IMG/VR virus record: IMGVR_UViG_3300005340_000062
Location: 1-35,102 of that record
Length of the DNA stretch: 35,102 nucleotides
Source: a virus
Direction: 5' to 3' (one strand)
Under the pieces are notes generated by a model. It made no database searches and was not told the origin of the DNA. It saw only the letters and a program-made list of their open reading frames with translations. Both the position numbers and the translations under genes were made by a program. Shown in pieces: positions 23,321 through 29,255 of the stretch. Within the stretch, counting starts at the first letter, position 1, and each line of letters starts with the position of its first letter.

Positions 23321-24634
23321 TCATGCCGCTTCGTCGTCGAACGTGTCACGTATCATCTGTTCAATCGACTTCGGCTTGAGTAGTTCCGCAATCGGGTCTG
23401 GCTTGTCCTCTTCGCCTGTCATTTCGCGCCAAGCCATGGCGAGATAGCGAAAGGCGTCGGCTGAATGCGAGGTCCAATCGTGCCGCGGCTCATCGCGGAA
23501 CGTCTTTTTCATTGTGTCGTAGTCGGCCCTATACTGCCTTAGTGCTTCAAGGCCGTGGGCGCATTTAGTTCTGTCAAACACACAACGAGGCAGTGTGACC
23601 CGGGCGGCGTTGATTCCGTCCATTTTAGTATGCAAAGGGACGATCCGAGGTCTTCGGCCCAGCTGGATAAGTGTTTCAACGCGTGTGCGGCCAGTTCCAG
23701 GGTCTCTCATTCGAGCATCGTGTGGCAACCAATCGACCTCATAGCTATACGGTCGTCGGGCCAACTCGTCGGCATAGTGCGGAAGCGCCTTTCCAGAGTT
23801 TTCGTAGTGGTCGATTACATGGACAAGGCCATTAACCACCTGAAAGACCCAGATAGCAGTGGGATCGCCGATACCTAAATCCCAAGCCGTATGGACCGGC
23901 AAAGCGCTATCAACTGGTAGATTGCGTATCCGCCCGGTTCGCTCAGCGTCAGCCAGTTCGGACGCGAAATAAGCACCCCTGATCGCCGCCTCGAAGGAGC
24001 ATTCGAACTCTTGCTCGTATTCTTCCGGCGTCATGCTCTGGCGAGCGCTTTCAAGTTCGCCCGGCTTGAAGCCCGGCGCGCCCGTCACGCTCGCCGGTAG
24101 GACGACGCTGTACCACTCTTGCGGATGCGCCTTGGCTTCCTGCAGTCGTTCCCAGAATGCGTTTTTGCCCTTCGGCGTGCCGATATAGACCGACCATCCA
24201 TCGCGGCTCGCTAGCATCGGCCGCACGACCTCGCCCGCCACATTGCTATGCATGTCGGCGAACTCGTCCATCACCACGCCGTCAAGGTAGGCACCGCGGA
24301 GCCGGTCAGGGTTATCCGCACCGTGCAGGCGGATCGAAGCCCCGTTCACGAGCCTAACGCGAAGCTCGTTCTGGTTCACGTCCACCGCTACGTCCTTGGC
24401 GTAGCGTTGCAGATAATCCCACATGACTTCCTTGGCCTGGCCGAGGAGCGGGGCGATGTAGGCATAGCGCGAATGCGGGCGGCTTGAGCACAGCGCCCGC
24501 CGCAGCATGTCATTGATCGTCGCGACTGATTTCCCGCACTGCCGATGCGCCACCACGATCGCGTGACGCTGCGTCCTGGCATGGAACGGCCGAAAGATGT
24601 CCCGTGGCGAATACGGGATCGTGATGGTGCTCAA
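23321..24634 (-). CDS. Terminase large subunit (TTG start)
   Basis: 437 residues. Packaging motor ATPase-nuclease. Walker A is AHRQCGKS (29-36), Walker B LDGVVMDE (117-124) with the catalytic Glu, and a coupling motif follows near GTPKGKN (152-158). The nuclease domain has WDLGIGDPTAIW (251-262) and SHSADAFRY (389-397) with the expected acidic residues. The opening YSPRDIFRPFHARTQRHAIVVAHR is typical of this family, so the TTG start, which overlaps the previous TGA in a TTGA, gives a full-length protein. It lies downstream of a candidate small terminase and upstream of the portal block. Length is normal. Confidence 0.92.
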   Translation of the reverse strand: MSTITIPYSPRDIFRPFHARTQRHAIVVAHRQCGKSVATINDMLRRALCSSRPHSRYAYIAPLLGQAKEVMWDYLQRYAKDVAVDVNQNELRVRLVNGASIRLHGADNPDRLRGAYLDGVVMDEFADMHSNVAGEVVRPMLASRDGWSVYIGTPKGKNAFWERLQEAKAHPQEWYSVVLPASVTGAPGFKPGELESARQSMTPEEYEQEFECSFEAAIRGAYFASELADAERTGRIRNLPVDSALPVHTAWDLGIGDPTAIWVFQVVNGLVHVIDHYENSGKALPHYADELARRPYSYEVDWLPHDARMRDPGTGRTRVETLIQLGRRPRIVPLHTKMDGINAARVTLPRCVFDRTKCAHGLEALRQYRADYDTMKKTFRDEPRHDWTSHSADAFRYLAMAWREMTGEEDKPDPIAELLKPKSIEQMIRDTFDDEAA

Positions 24635-24939
24635 TACCCGCCCGGCCCCTTAGCCTGCAGCGCTCGCGCCATTGCCATCCGGTTCACCGGCGCGGCCATC
24701 GGTGATGGTGTTGCTCCCGGCATCCCGCCTGGAGGTTGTCCCATGCCCGGCGGCTGGCCTCCCTGCGGGGCAGAGAAGGCCGTGGGTGCGAGTGGTGCCG
24801 GTCCCTCGGCCGGCACAGGCGGAGCACCCGGAACGGGCATGGGTGACGTTCCTGGCGCGGAATTGACGGCAATGCCCGGAACGCCGGGACGGCGCATCGG
24901 TGCCGCATAGGCGCCGCTAGGATACATCGGCATGGCCAT
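24631..24939 (-). CDS. Small Pro/Gly/Met-rich protein
   Basis: 102 residues. AAGGA lies 7 bases before ATG 24939. Extremely rich in Pro, Gly, Ala and Met (MAMPMYPSGAYAAPMRRPG, QPPGMGQPPGGMPGATP), so probably disordered; the last ~20 residues are helical and basic (VNRMAMARALQAKGPGGY). The stop overlaps the terminase TTG by four bases. Proline-rich small proteins next to terminase genes occur in several podoviruses, with unknown roles. The GC-rich low-complexity DNA produces long shadow frames on the other strand. Confidence 0.5.
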   Translation of the reverse strand: MAMPMYPSGAYAAPMRRPGVPGIAVNSAPGTSPMPVPGAPPVPAEGPAPLAPTAFSAPQGGQPPGMGQPPGGMPGATPSPMAAPVNRMAMARALQAKGPGGY

Positions 24940-24942
24940 TCG

Positions 24943-25098
24943 CTATTCCTTCAGTTCAAAGCGTTCGGGATGTTCGGGATCGTAGGGTGGGATACCCAAC
25001 CGACGTGCTAAAGGATTTGGATTGAGCAATTCCTGCTTTTCCATCTCAACTATGCGCTTATCCAGCGCGTCGATGGCTGACTTCAGGAACTCGTCCAC
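24943..25098 (-). CDS. 51-residue protein, GTG start
   Basis: The frame begins at GTG 25098, directly after the TGA of the small-terminase candidate, with a perfect GGAGG 5-6 bases before it. It ends with TAG at 24943, three bases before the next ATG. It thus fills the gap exactly. The sequence begins MDEFLKSAIDALDKRIVEMEKQ (helix) and continues with LNPNPLARRLGIPPYDPEHPERFELKE, a small charged protein that resembles terminase accessory fragments. No further family is recognised. Confidence 0.65.
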   Translation of the reverse strand: MDEFLKSAIDALDKRIVEMEKQELLNPNPLARRLGIPPYDPEHPERFELKE

Positions 25099-25320
25099 TC
25101 ATTCCTCCCAGCGCACGATGAGCGCGCCTGTGTGTTCCAAGGTGCCGTCTTGGAGGGGCTTGCCATGGCCGCGATCAATCACATCCCGTGCCGCCGCCAC
25201 CCGCGCAGCCGGCGGAGCGCTTGGCTCATTGGCAATCCCAACAAGAACGCGCAGCATCGTCTCCGTGTGAGAACGTGCCATTGAGCGAATATCGACAACG
25301 GATTTAGCTTTTCGCGGCAT
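25099..25320 (-). CDS. Candidate terminase small subunit
   Basis: 73 residues. Basic start (MPRKAKSVVDIRSMARSHTE), then helix-turn-helix-like helices TMLRVLVGIANEPSAPPAARVAAARDVIDRGHGKPLQ. The pattern SxAARVxAAxxxxDRGxGKP is usual in the small DNA-recognition subunit that marks phage DNA for cutting. It is the first gene of the leftward packaging set, three genes before the large subunit, which fits. At 73 residues it is shorter than classic subunits, so a partial or accessory role is possible. Confidence 0.5.
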   Translation of the reverse strand: MPRKAKSVVDIRSMARSHTETMLRVLVGIANEPSAPPAARVAAARDVIDRGHGKPLQDGTLEHTGALIVRWEE

Positions 25321-25350
25321 GATACTTAGCGGAAATCAGGTTCCCTGGAG

Positions 25351-25362
25351 TTTCACGTGAAA
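25351..25362. promoter_or_regulatory. parS-like palindrome
   Basis: The 12-bp palindrome TTTCACGTGAAA lies in the gap next to the small-terminase gene. With its flanks (GTTTCACGTGAAAT at 25350-25363, on strand-aligned inspection) it matches the host ParB-binding site core GTTTCACGTGAAAC at 12-13 of 14 positions. A DnaA-box-like TTGTCCACA (one mismatch to TTATCCACA) is 14 bp to the right (25376-25384). The match may be chance, as 12-bp palindromes are expected a few times per window, but the specific sequence is rare. Confidence 0.4.
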
Positions 25363-25427
25363 TCGTAGCCTGCGATTGTCCACAGCACGAGGATAATGCC
25401 GATGCCGACTGCGATCAGGTTCGTCAT
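25353..25427 (-). CDS. Possible tiny membrane peptide
   Basis: A 24-residue frame from ATG 25427, MTNLIAVGIGIILVLWTIAG, plus four more residues; almost all of it is one hydrophobic segment. A longer version from an ATG 54 bases upstream (42 residues) is possible. No convincing ribosome binding site precedes either start, so this is weak. Its stop codon falls inside the parS-like palindrome. If real, it could be a small membrane or lysis-associated peptide. Confidence 0.3.
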   Translation of the reverse strand: MTNLIAVGIGIILVLWTIAGYDFT

Positions 25428-25533
25428 GTTGAGGTCTGTAACATTTCGTGAATCAGGGTGATCAATTTTGAGCAGCGCCATTGAGTGCTGCCGTCCGTTA
25501 ATCCGCCATTGCTTGCAACTTGGAGATTTCCCG

Positions 25534-25710
25534 ATGGACGACGATCCCGAACTATTCGTGCGTAATGCCGACATGTGTCTGCGCTGGGCGAGGACAGCCC
25601 GCGATGAGGAAGCTCGCGAGGCTTTCGTGAATCTGGCCCGCACTTGGCTTGTGGCCGATGTAACGAAAAGGGCGGCGCCCCAACAGGGGCCGCCCGCCAA
25701 GTCGCCATAA
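25534..25710 (+). CDS. Plus-strand cargo gene, RNADMCLRWA-type small protein
   Basis: 58 residues from ATG 25534, with GGAG 8 bases upstream; the longer start at 25468 has none. The sequence MDDDPELFVRNADMCLRWARTARDEEAREAFVNLARTWL has the pattern I know from many small chromosomal proteins of Bradyrhizobium-like bacteria (ExFxxxAxxCxxWAxxAxDExxRxAFxxxAxxW). It lies alone on the plus strand between two leftward transcription units, which marks it as an independently gained (moron-like) gene. A hairpin inside its end acts as a terminator for the opposite strand. Function unknown; likely cargo. Confidence 0.6.
   Translation: MDDDPELFVRNADMCLRWARTARDEEAREAFVNLARTWLVADVTKRAAPQQGPPAKSP
25664..25695 (-). 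terminator. Terminator for the leftward early operon
   Basis: On the minus strand a GC-rich hairpin (GGGCGGCCCC / GGGGCGCCGCCC, 10 bp with a 2-base bulge, loop of four) is followed by TTTTCGTT. It lies past the last gene of the leftward early operon (25796-25981) and overlaps the end of the plus-strand gene. It would separate early and late leftward transcription. Confidence 0.6.
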
Positions 25711-25765
25711 GGGAGGAAGTCCACTCGCAACACCTGCGAGCATAATCGCGCTAAGTGATTTGCCA

Positions 25766-25797
25766 GACCGCCGTCAAGATACCTTGACGGTCCGGTC
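25766..25797. terminator. Hairpin between convergent genes
   Basis: The inverted repeat CCGTCAAG-ATAC-CTTGACGG (25771-25790) has a perfect 8-bp stem extended by GACCG/CGGTC with a small bulge. It lies between the plus-strand cargo gene and the end of the RHH gene. No T-run follows on either side, so it may be a weak bidirectional terminator, an RNA 3' end stabiliser, or a protein site. Confidence 0.5.
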
Positions 25798-25981
25798 ATC
25801 CCATTTCCCCAAGTTGCTTGGCTATAGCTTCCTTCACTGCGCCCTCCAGCGATTCCACCTGCATTCCGCGCGTGATCATGGCCAGTATTTGCGAATTGCG
25901 AGAAATATCGGCTTCCTTTGCTCGTTTTTCTATTTCGCGGAGCAGTTTTTCGGGCACTCTGAATTTAACCTGAAAGCTCAT
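25796..25981 (-). CDS. Ribbon-helix-helix (Arc-like) DNA-binding protein
   Basis: 61 residues from ATG 25981, which overlaps the preceding stop as ATGA. The strand FQVKFRVPEKLLREIEKRAKEADISRNSQILAMITRG has the layout of the Arc/MetJ superfamily: a short beta strand that binds the DNA groove as a dimer, a helix, a turn with S-R-N-S and a second helix. It closes the leftward early operon. Likely a transcriptional repressor of phage genes; the operator is unknown. Confidence 0.75.
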   Translation of the reverse strand: MSFQVKFRVPEKLLREIEKRAKEADISRNSQILAMITRGMQVESLEGAVKEAIAKQLGEMG

Positions 25982-26550
25982 GCCATCCCCCACAACTTTG
26001 CCAAAGTCTGCAGGCATTCCCGCAGCCGACCCCCGAGATATTTCAGCCGCGCCTCGCGCATATCGCCTTGCAGGTAGGCGACTTGCTTGAGCGTCAGCCC
26101 ATCTGCAAGAGTGCTGCGGATTAGCATATTCCCTTCTTCGCCAAGCTCTGCCCTGGCCTTCTCTATTTCTCTGTACGCGTCCATTCGGCCATCGGTAATG
26201 TCCGCTCTAGTAGCCCCATGCCCGTCAACAGGTTCTTTGGTAGGGTCCATAGCCTGCAGAGCACCAATACCAGTACGATGCCAATACTCTTGCCAGCGAC
26301 GCCCAGCATCATGCTCGGTGAGAGTAATATAGCCGCGGTTTTTGTGGCTCCCGAGAATATCATAATCTAGCAGGCGCAAGGCGGCGATCTTGCCGCCAGC
26401 ATTGACATATTCCCCGCTTATGACTTCGCCGGGATTGTCTATTTCATCCAAAATTACATTTTTCCGCCCCGGCAAATCCTCCGCTATCCGGCGGTACGCG
26501 TCACGCCCGTATGGTGGTTGTCTGCGGCGCTTCGCCATTTCCATCCTCAT
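25978..26550 (-). CDS. Putative late regulator (DUF6456-like C-terminus)
   Basis: 190 residues. ATG 26550 overlaps the stop of the replication gene as ATGA; ATG 26538 with GAGG is an alternative. The N-terminus is basic (MAKRRRQPPYGRDAYRR). The C-terminal part, TLADGLTLKQVAYLQGDMREARLKYLGGRLRECLQTLAKLWG, has the helix-turn-helix-like spacing of DUF6456 proteins of alphaproteobacteria and their phages. It lies at the end of the early leftward operon, just before the RHH gene, where phages often keep an activator or antiterminator for late genes. The regulatory role is inference. Confidence 0.45.
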   Translation of the reverse strand: MRMEMAKRRRQPPYGRDAYRRIAEDLPGRKNVILDEIDNPGEVISGEYVNAGGKIAALRLLDYDILGSHKNRGYITLTEHDAGRRWQEYWHRTGIGALQAMDPTKEPVDGHGATRADITDGRMDAYREIEKARAELGEEGNMLIRSTLADGLTLKQVAYLQGDMREARLKYLGGRLRECLQTLAKLWGMA

Positions 26551-27200
26551 AGGGATTGCCTCATTTTTTCGTCGTGACGAGCACGCAACCGCGCAAATTC
26601 CTCATCGCTTACTACCACTCGCGGCGTGAGTTCAGGCCCTTCGTCCGCCCAGCGGCCAGCATTGAGCCAAGTCGCCGGATGCGGAATGAACTTCGGTTCC
26701 GTCCACAAAGGGGCTTGGCGAGCGACCGCTTCGATAATCGTGTCGATCGAGGTTTCCCTCAGCGCCTTCGCTAGCGCCTTCTCGGCCACCTTCTTTCCTA
26801 CCTTCCGTGGATAGCTTTCCCAAAATCGCTCAAACTCGTTTGAGCGAGATTCTTTCTCTTTCTCTACCTCTGTCTCTCTCTCTCTCTCTGGTGCATCATC
26901 ATGATATCGCGGCGATATCGCATTGATATCGTCCTGATACAGCCAATGAGAAAGCCTGATAAGCAGCTGTTCTGTCTTGGTTTCTGTCATGCGGAGGCGG
27001 AAAGAGAGTTTGCGAATGTCCGGAAGCGCACCCGTGTCCTCACTGGCTATCACCCAAATCATGGTAAGATGTTTTGCATCATCGCCATCCAGATCGTGCC
27101 AATCGGGATCATCCAAAATATCCCGATACAGCTTGATCCACGGCGGACGCCGGTCCTTAAAGTGCTGGAATTTATGCCAGTTCTTTATCCGCCACGTCAT
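26547..27200 (-). CDS. Phage replication protein (primosome-loader type)
   Basis: 217 residues from ATG 27200 (ATGA overlap with the preceding stop). The N-terminal part has WRIKNWHKFQHFKDRRPPWIKLYRDILDDPDWHDL and AKHLTMIWVIASEDTGALPD..LSFRLRM, the winged-helix pattern of phage replication proteins. The C-terminal part (FERFWESYPRKVGKKVAEKALAKAL..PHPATWLNAGRW) is a domain shared with DnaT-like or replisome-organiser proteins. An Arg/Glu-rich linker between them is encoded by the GA-rich run at ~26860-26890. It likely binds the phage origin and loads host helicase. Confidence 0.7.
   Translation of the reverse strand: MTWRIKNWHKFQHFKDRRPPWIKLYRDILDDPDWHDLDGDDAKHLTMIWVIASEDTGALPDIRKLSFRLRMTETKTEQLLIRLSHWLYQDDINAISPRYHDDAPERERETEVEKEKESRSNEFERFWESYPRKVGKKVAEKALAKALRETSIDTIIEAVARQAPLWTEPKFIPHPATWLNAGRWADEGPELTPRVVVSDEEFARLRARHDEKMRQSL
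26873..26889. repeat. TC/GA dinucleotide run inside replication gene
   Basis: A (TC)8 run, 17 bases, on the plus strand, reading GAGAGAGA on the coding strand. It encodes the ERERE part of the linker in the replication protein. Slippage here would frameshift the protein between its two domains. Confidence 0.85.
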
Positions 27201-27544
27201 CTGCGCATCTGCTCTAGTGCGGATTGGCCACTGCCTGGCTTCGGATCGCCGCAAAGAAGGCTGCCCATAGTGTCGGGAAGGTTCATTCGCCGATTGCGCT
27301 CCTCTAGGACCTCAGAGGGCGCCAAGTCCTTTTGCACGATAGGGCGATAGCTACCGCTCCCTGGCGTCGGCATCTGTATGCCCCGGCGCCGCAAACGACG
27401 CATCCGGCCCGCAACCGAATTTTCCGAGCGCCCTAAGCGTTTCGCTATCACCGGACCTGGAACGCCCCGCCGCCACATTTCCAGCGCCGCGCTACTTTCC
27501 TCACTTTTCCATTTTACTTCTCGGCTCATCGTATGCCCCGTCAT
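27197..27544 (-). CDS. GcrA-like HTH protein
   Basis: 115 residues. ATG 27544 overlaps the preceding stop as ATGA; ATG 27529 is an alternative. Residues ~10-54 (VKWKSEESSAALEMWRRGVPGPVIAKRLGRSENSVAGRMRRLRRRG) parallel the N-terminal HTH of the GcrA cell-cycle regulator (W..E....L..LW..G....IA..LG..xNxVxGxxxRL). GcrA acts with sigma-70 RNA polymerase at promoters methylated at GANTC in alphaproteobacteria. The C-terminal part is Pro/Arg-rich and lacks the rest of GcrA. It could retune host or phage promoters, as inference. A plain SANT/HTH protein is the alternative. Confidence 0.55.
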   Translation of the reverse strand: MTGHTMSREVKWKSEESSAALEMWRRGVPGPVIAKRLGRSENSVAGRMRRLRRRGIQMPTPGSGSYRPIVQKDLAPSEVLEERNRRMNLPDTMGSLLCGDPKPGSGQSALEQMRR

Positions 27545-28155
27545 GCCACGAAAGTTCCGTCATCACCTCGCACTGACGAAAATCTGCCCGCCGTATCCTT
27601 CCGGCGCGCGCGATACATAGAGAACGGGTACAGCTCGACACACATGCTCACCCATCGCTCAAGCGGGTCAGACCGCCGCAAAAGACTTCCAAGCTCCGCC
27701 CCCAACCACTCCAATTTGCGACACGCGTGCAACACCGTGGTATGATCACGGCCGCCGAATCGCCGCCCTATTTCCGGCAGACTGTCGTTGCGGAGCAATT
27801 TAGAAAGAAGCATGGCGACCTGCCGAGCCTGAACGATCGGCATATCGCGTCGCCGCGATGTCAGTTCATCAAAGCCAACGCCATAACCGCTTGCGCATTC
27901 GCGTTGAATTTGTCTGATTGACGGCCTGAGTTCTATCGCGAGGCCGGTAGCGCGTACCACGCTGGCAACTTGGTAGATTAGCTCCGCTGCGGACCTGCGC
28001 AGCCCCGCCTGATTGTAATAGTTCAAGCTCCACGCATTAAGCGGCGCGGCCGGTGCTGACTCTGGCGCCCGCATCTTGCGCCGCTCGCGCAAGGCTTTTG
28101 CATGGCGTCGGAAGTCCTCTGCCGTCCGAAGATCGGCAACAGCAATCTCAGGCAT
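27541..28155 (-). CDS. DnaA domain IV-like replication regulator
   Basis: 204 residues with a strong GGGAGG ribosome binding site just before ATG 28155. Residues ~92-150 match the DNA-binding domain IV of DnaA: VGFDELTSRRRD (93-104), VQARQVAMLLSKLL (108-121), SLPEIGRRFGGRDHTTVLHACRKLE (125-149) with the DnaA signature GGRDHTTVLHA. The AAA+ ATPase part of DnaA is absent. The protein may bind DnaA boxes and compete with or recruit host DnaA at the phage or host origin. It lies in the same operon as the replication protein. The AT-hook-free basic N-terminus is of unknown use. Confidence 0.75.
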   Translation of the reverse strand: MPEIAVADLRTAEDFRRHAKALRERRKMRAPESAPAAPLNAWSLNYYNQAGLRRSAAELIYQVASVVRATGLAIELRPSIRQIQRECASGYGVGFDELTSRRRDMPIVQARQVAMLLSKLLRNDSLPEIGRRFGGRDHTTVLHACRKLEWLGAELGSLLRRSDPLERWVSMCVELYPFSMYRARRKDTAGRFSSVRGDDGTFVA

Positions 28156-28190
28156 TTCCCCTCCCAGGGTTTGACTACACGACTAAACTC

Positions 28191-28502
28191 TCATTCGGAC
28201 CGAACCCAAACGATTGCCGACTTGCCGGACTTGTTCTGACGCCGCTGGCCGCTGTCTTTGATGAGAGACATGCGGGCGAGTTCAGCGACACGCGGGCGGA
28301 TGGTGAGAATGTCCTGCTTGAGAGCCGCCGCTACCTCATCGGCCGTCATTCCGGTGCCGCGCATGATGCGTATTTCAAATAGCGCGCGCTCGCGGAGATT
28401 GGCGGCTTTCGGCTGCACAGCATCGGCCGCGGCTTTCGATGTGTCCCGCGCTCGGAAGCCGGGCCAGTTGGGATAGTCGAGGAGTGATAATTGATCATCC
28501 AT
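28191..28502 (-). CDS. Winged-helix type phage regulator
   Basis: 103 residues. It overlaps the previous gene by 8 bases. The N-terminus is MDDQLSLLDYPNWPGFRARDTSKAA, then a winged-helix-like region (LRERALFEIRIMRGTGMTADEVAAALKQDILTIRPRVAELARMSLIKDSGQRRQ) with the usual TADEVA helix followed by recognition helix and wing. This is a small-family phage replication or transcription protein. Target unknown. Confidence 0.55.
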   Translation of the reverse strand: MDDQLSLLDYPNWPGFRARDTSKAAADAVQPKAANLRERALFEIRIMRGTGMTADEVAAALKQDILTIRPRVAELARMSLIKDSGQRRQNKSGKSAIVWVRSE

Positions 28503-28749
28503 CGCCGAATATCTCGTGCATCGTTGCTTCGACTACGCAGTACGGCGGCTCGAACTCACCACTGAGCCATCTGGCAGCAGTTCTCTCATTGACGCGAGCA
28601 ACAGACGCTAGGTGCGCAGCAGTTTTGAGCGGCCATAAGAACTTGGCGACCCTTCCGAATTTTCTGCTGACAATTTTGTCAGCCCCCTGCCGAATTTGCC
28701 GTTCGATTAGCCGCGCTTCGGCAACTCTTTCCTCGTACACGGAACGCAT
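28495..28749 (-). CDS. HTH protein with long structured leader
   Basis: 84 residues from ATG 28749, with GGGG 7 bases upstream. The start at 28785 would extend into the hairpin leader and is not preferred. The sequence MRSVYEERVAEARLIERQIRQGADKIVSRKFGR is basic and helical; LASVARVNERTAARWLSGEFEPPYCVVEATM is a helix-turn-helix with the NERTAARWLSG element of Xre/Cro-like proteins. Its upstream leader contains mutually exclusive inverted repeats, so it may be controlled at RNA level. A regulator of the early-left operon is likely. Confidence 0.6.
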   Translation of the reverse strand: MRSVYEERVAEARLIERQIRQGADKIVSRKFGRVAKFLWPLKTAAHLASVARVNERTAARWLSGEFEPPYCVVEATMHEIFGDG

Positions 28750-28767
28750 GACGCAACCCCATCCCCT

Positions 28768-28857
28768 TGCCTGCGGACACTGCACCCCCCGACACCCCCA
28801 CCGCAGGCAGAAGCGGGCGAGCTGGAGAAATCCGGCTCGCCCGTGGGGTGTCGGGGA
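28768..28857. promoter_or_regulatory. Overlapping inverted repeats in leader of HTH gene
   Basis: Three inverted repeats: TGCCTGCGG/CCGCAGGCA (28768-28776 and 28801-28809), a 14-bp repeat CCCCGACACCCCAC-like/GTGGGGTGTCGGGG (28787-28801 with one extra base, and 28843-28856), and CGGGCGAGC/GCTCGCCCG inside it (28814-28822 and 28834-28842). The first and second cannot form at once as plain hairpins. The plus strand continues into ATTTTTTC, giving terminator-like form in that direction. On the minus strand the first repeat abuts the AGGGG before the HTH gene. Confidence 0.6.
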
Positions 28858-28885
28858 ATTTTTTCAAGTGTCACAAATCGCACTA

Positions 28886-28904
28886 GACGTTGTGTCACAA
28901 CGTC
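28886..28904. promoter_or_regulatory. 19-bp palindrome, probable operator
   Basis: GACGTTGTG-T-CACAACGTC is a perfect 9+1+9 palindrome. GTGTCACAA also occurs once more at 28868-28876, 24 bases to the left. It is located in the gap between the Cro-like gene and the HTH gene. It looks like a binding site for a dimeric regulator; which protein binds it is unknown. Confidence 0.6.
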
Positions 28905-28966
28905 GTAACACTCTTTCTTGGAGGCGACCGACCAAGAAGGAATTGCAAAATGGGAGTATTGAAGTT

Positions 28967-29170
28967 TCATGCGGGCCATAGGTCCGGCCGAAGTTCCGTT
29001 CGCGGAACCCCAGTTTCACGCTCGATGGCTGACACGAACTCCGCGGGAACGCCCTTCTTAGAGCGCGTAAGCCAGTACCAGACCTGTGACTGCGTGGTGC
29101 CAATCCGGTCGGCCAAGGGCTTTTGCCCTCCAACGACCTCGCAGGCGCGGCGTAATGCTTCTGAAGCCAT
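28967..29170 (-). CDS. Cro-like repressor (YdaS-type HTH)
   Basis: 67 residues. MASEALRRACEVVGGQKPLADRIGTTQSQVWYWLTRSKKGVPAEFVSAIERETGVPRTELRPDLWPA has the YdaS/Cro layout: helix-turn-helix with QKPLADRIG..QSQVWYWL, then VPAEF..IE..TGV and the family-typical ending RTELRPDLW. It faces away from the CI-like gene and is the first gene of the leftward early operon. It likely represses the divergent promoters during lytic growth. The promoter -10 is only a few bases before the ATG, so the mRNA may be leaderless. Confidence 0.8.
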   Translation of the reverse strand: MASEALRRACEVVGGQKPLADRIGTTQSQVWYWLTRSKKGVPAEFVSAIERETGVPRTELRPDLWPA

Positions 29171-29175
29171 GCGTC

Positions 29176-29204
29176 TAGAAAACCCAAATTTGGGTAATTG
29201 TCAA
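29176..29204 (-). promoter_or_regulatory. Leftward early promoter with operator in spacer
   Basis: On the minus strand TTGACA (29204-29199), a 17-bp spacer, and a weak -10 TTTCTA (29181-29176). The operator ACCCAAATTTGGGT fills the spacer (29182-29195). A TTTAG-type element precedes the -35, as in the rightward promoter at 29600. The ATG of the Cro-like gene is at 29170, so transcripts would have almost no leader. Confidence 0.65.
29182..29195. promoter_or_regulatory. Operator O1 (perfect palindrome)
   Basis: ACCCAAATTTGGGT, a perfect 14-bp palindrome between the -35 and -10 of the leftward promoter. Related sites are at 29230-29243, 29587-29600 and 29609-29622. It is the strongest candidate for binding by the CI-like or Cro-like repressor. 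Confidence 0.7.
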
Positions 29205-29229
29205 CCTAAAAATACGTTGGCGACACGGA

Positions 29230-29243
29230 ACCTAGAATTAGGT
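29230..29243. promoter_or_regulatory. Operator O2 over repressor gene promoter
   Basis: ACCTAGAATTAGGT, arms ACCTA/TAGGT with a GAAT centre. It contains TAGAAT (29233-29238), a possible -10 for the CI-like gene with a poor -35, as in maintenance promoters. Start of transcription would be near 29245, eleven bases before ATG 29256. Binding here would allow the repressor to control its own level. Confidence 0.55.
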
Positions 29244-29255
29244 AGGTTCCCGCCA

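Noticed and set aside
25353-25799. 148-residue minus-strand frame over the cargo gene
   Set aside because: It runs through the hairpins and opposite the plus-strand gene. Only the last 24-42 residues look protein-like, and those are reported separately at low confidence.
28707-28970. Possible 87-residue minus-strand gene with ATGA overlap to the Cro-like stop
   Set aside because: Its C-terminal half (PASACGGGVGG..) is simply the translation of the inverted repeats, it overlaps the start of the HTH gene, and it lacks a ribosome binding site. The leader interpretation is simpler.
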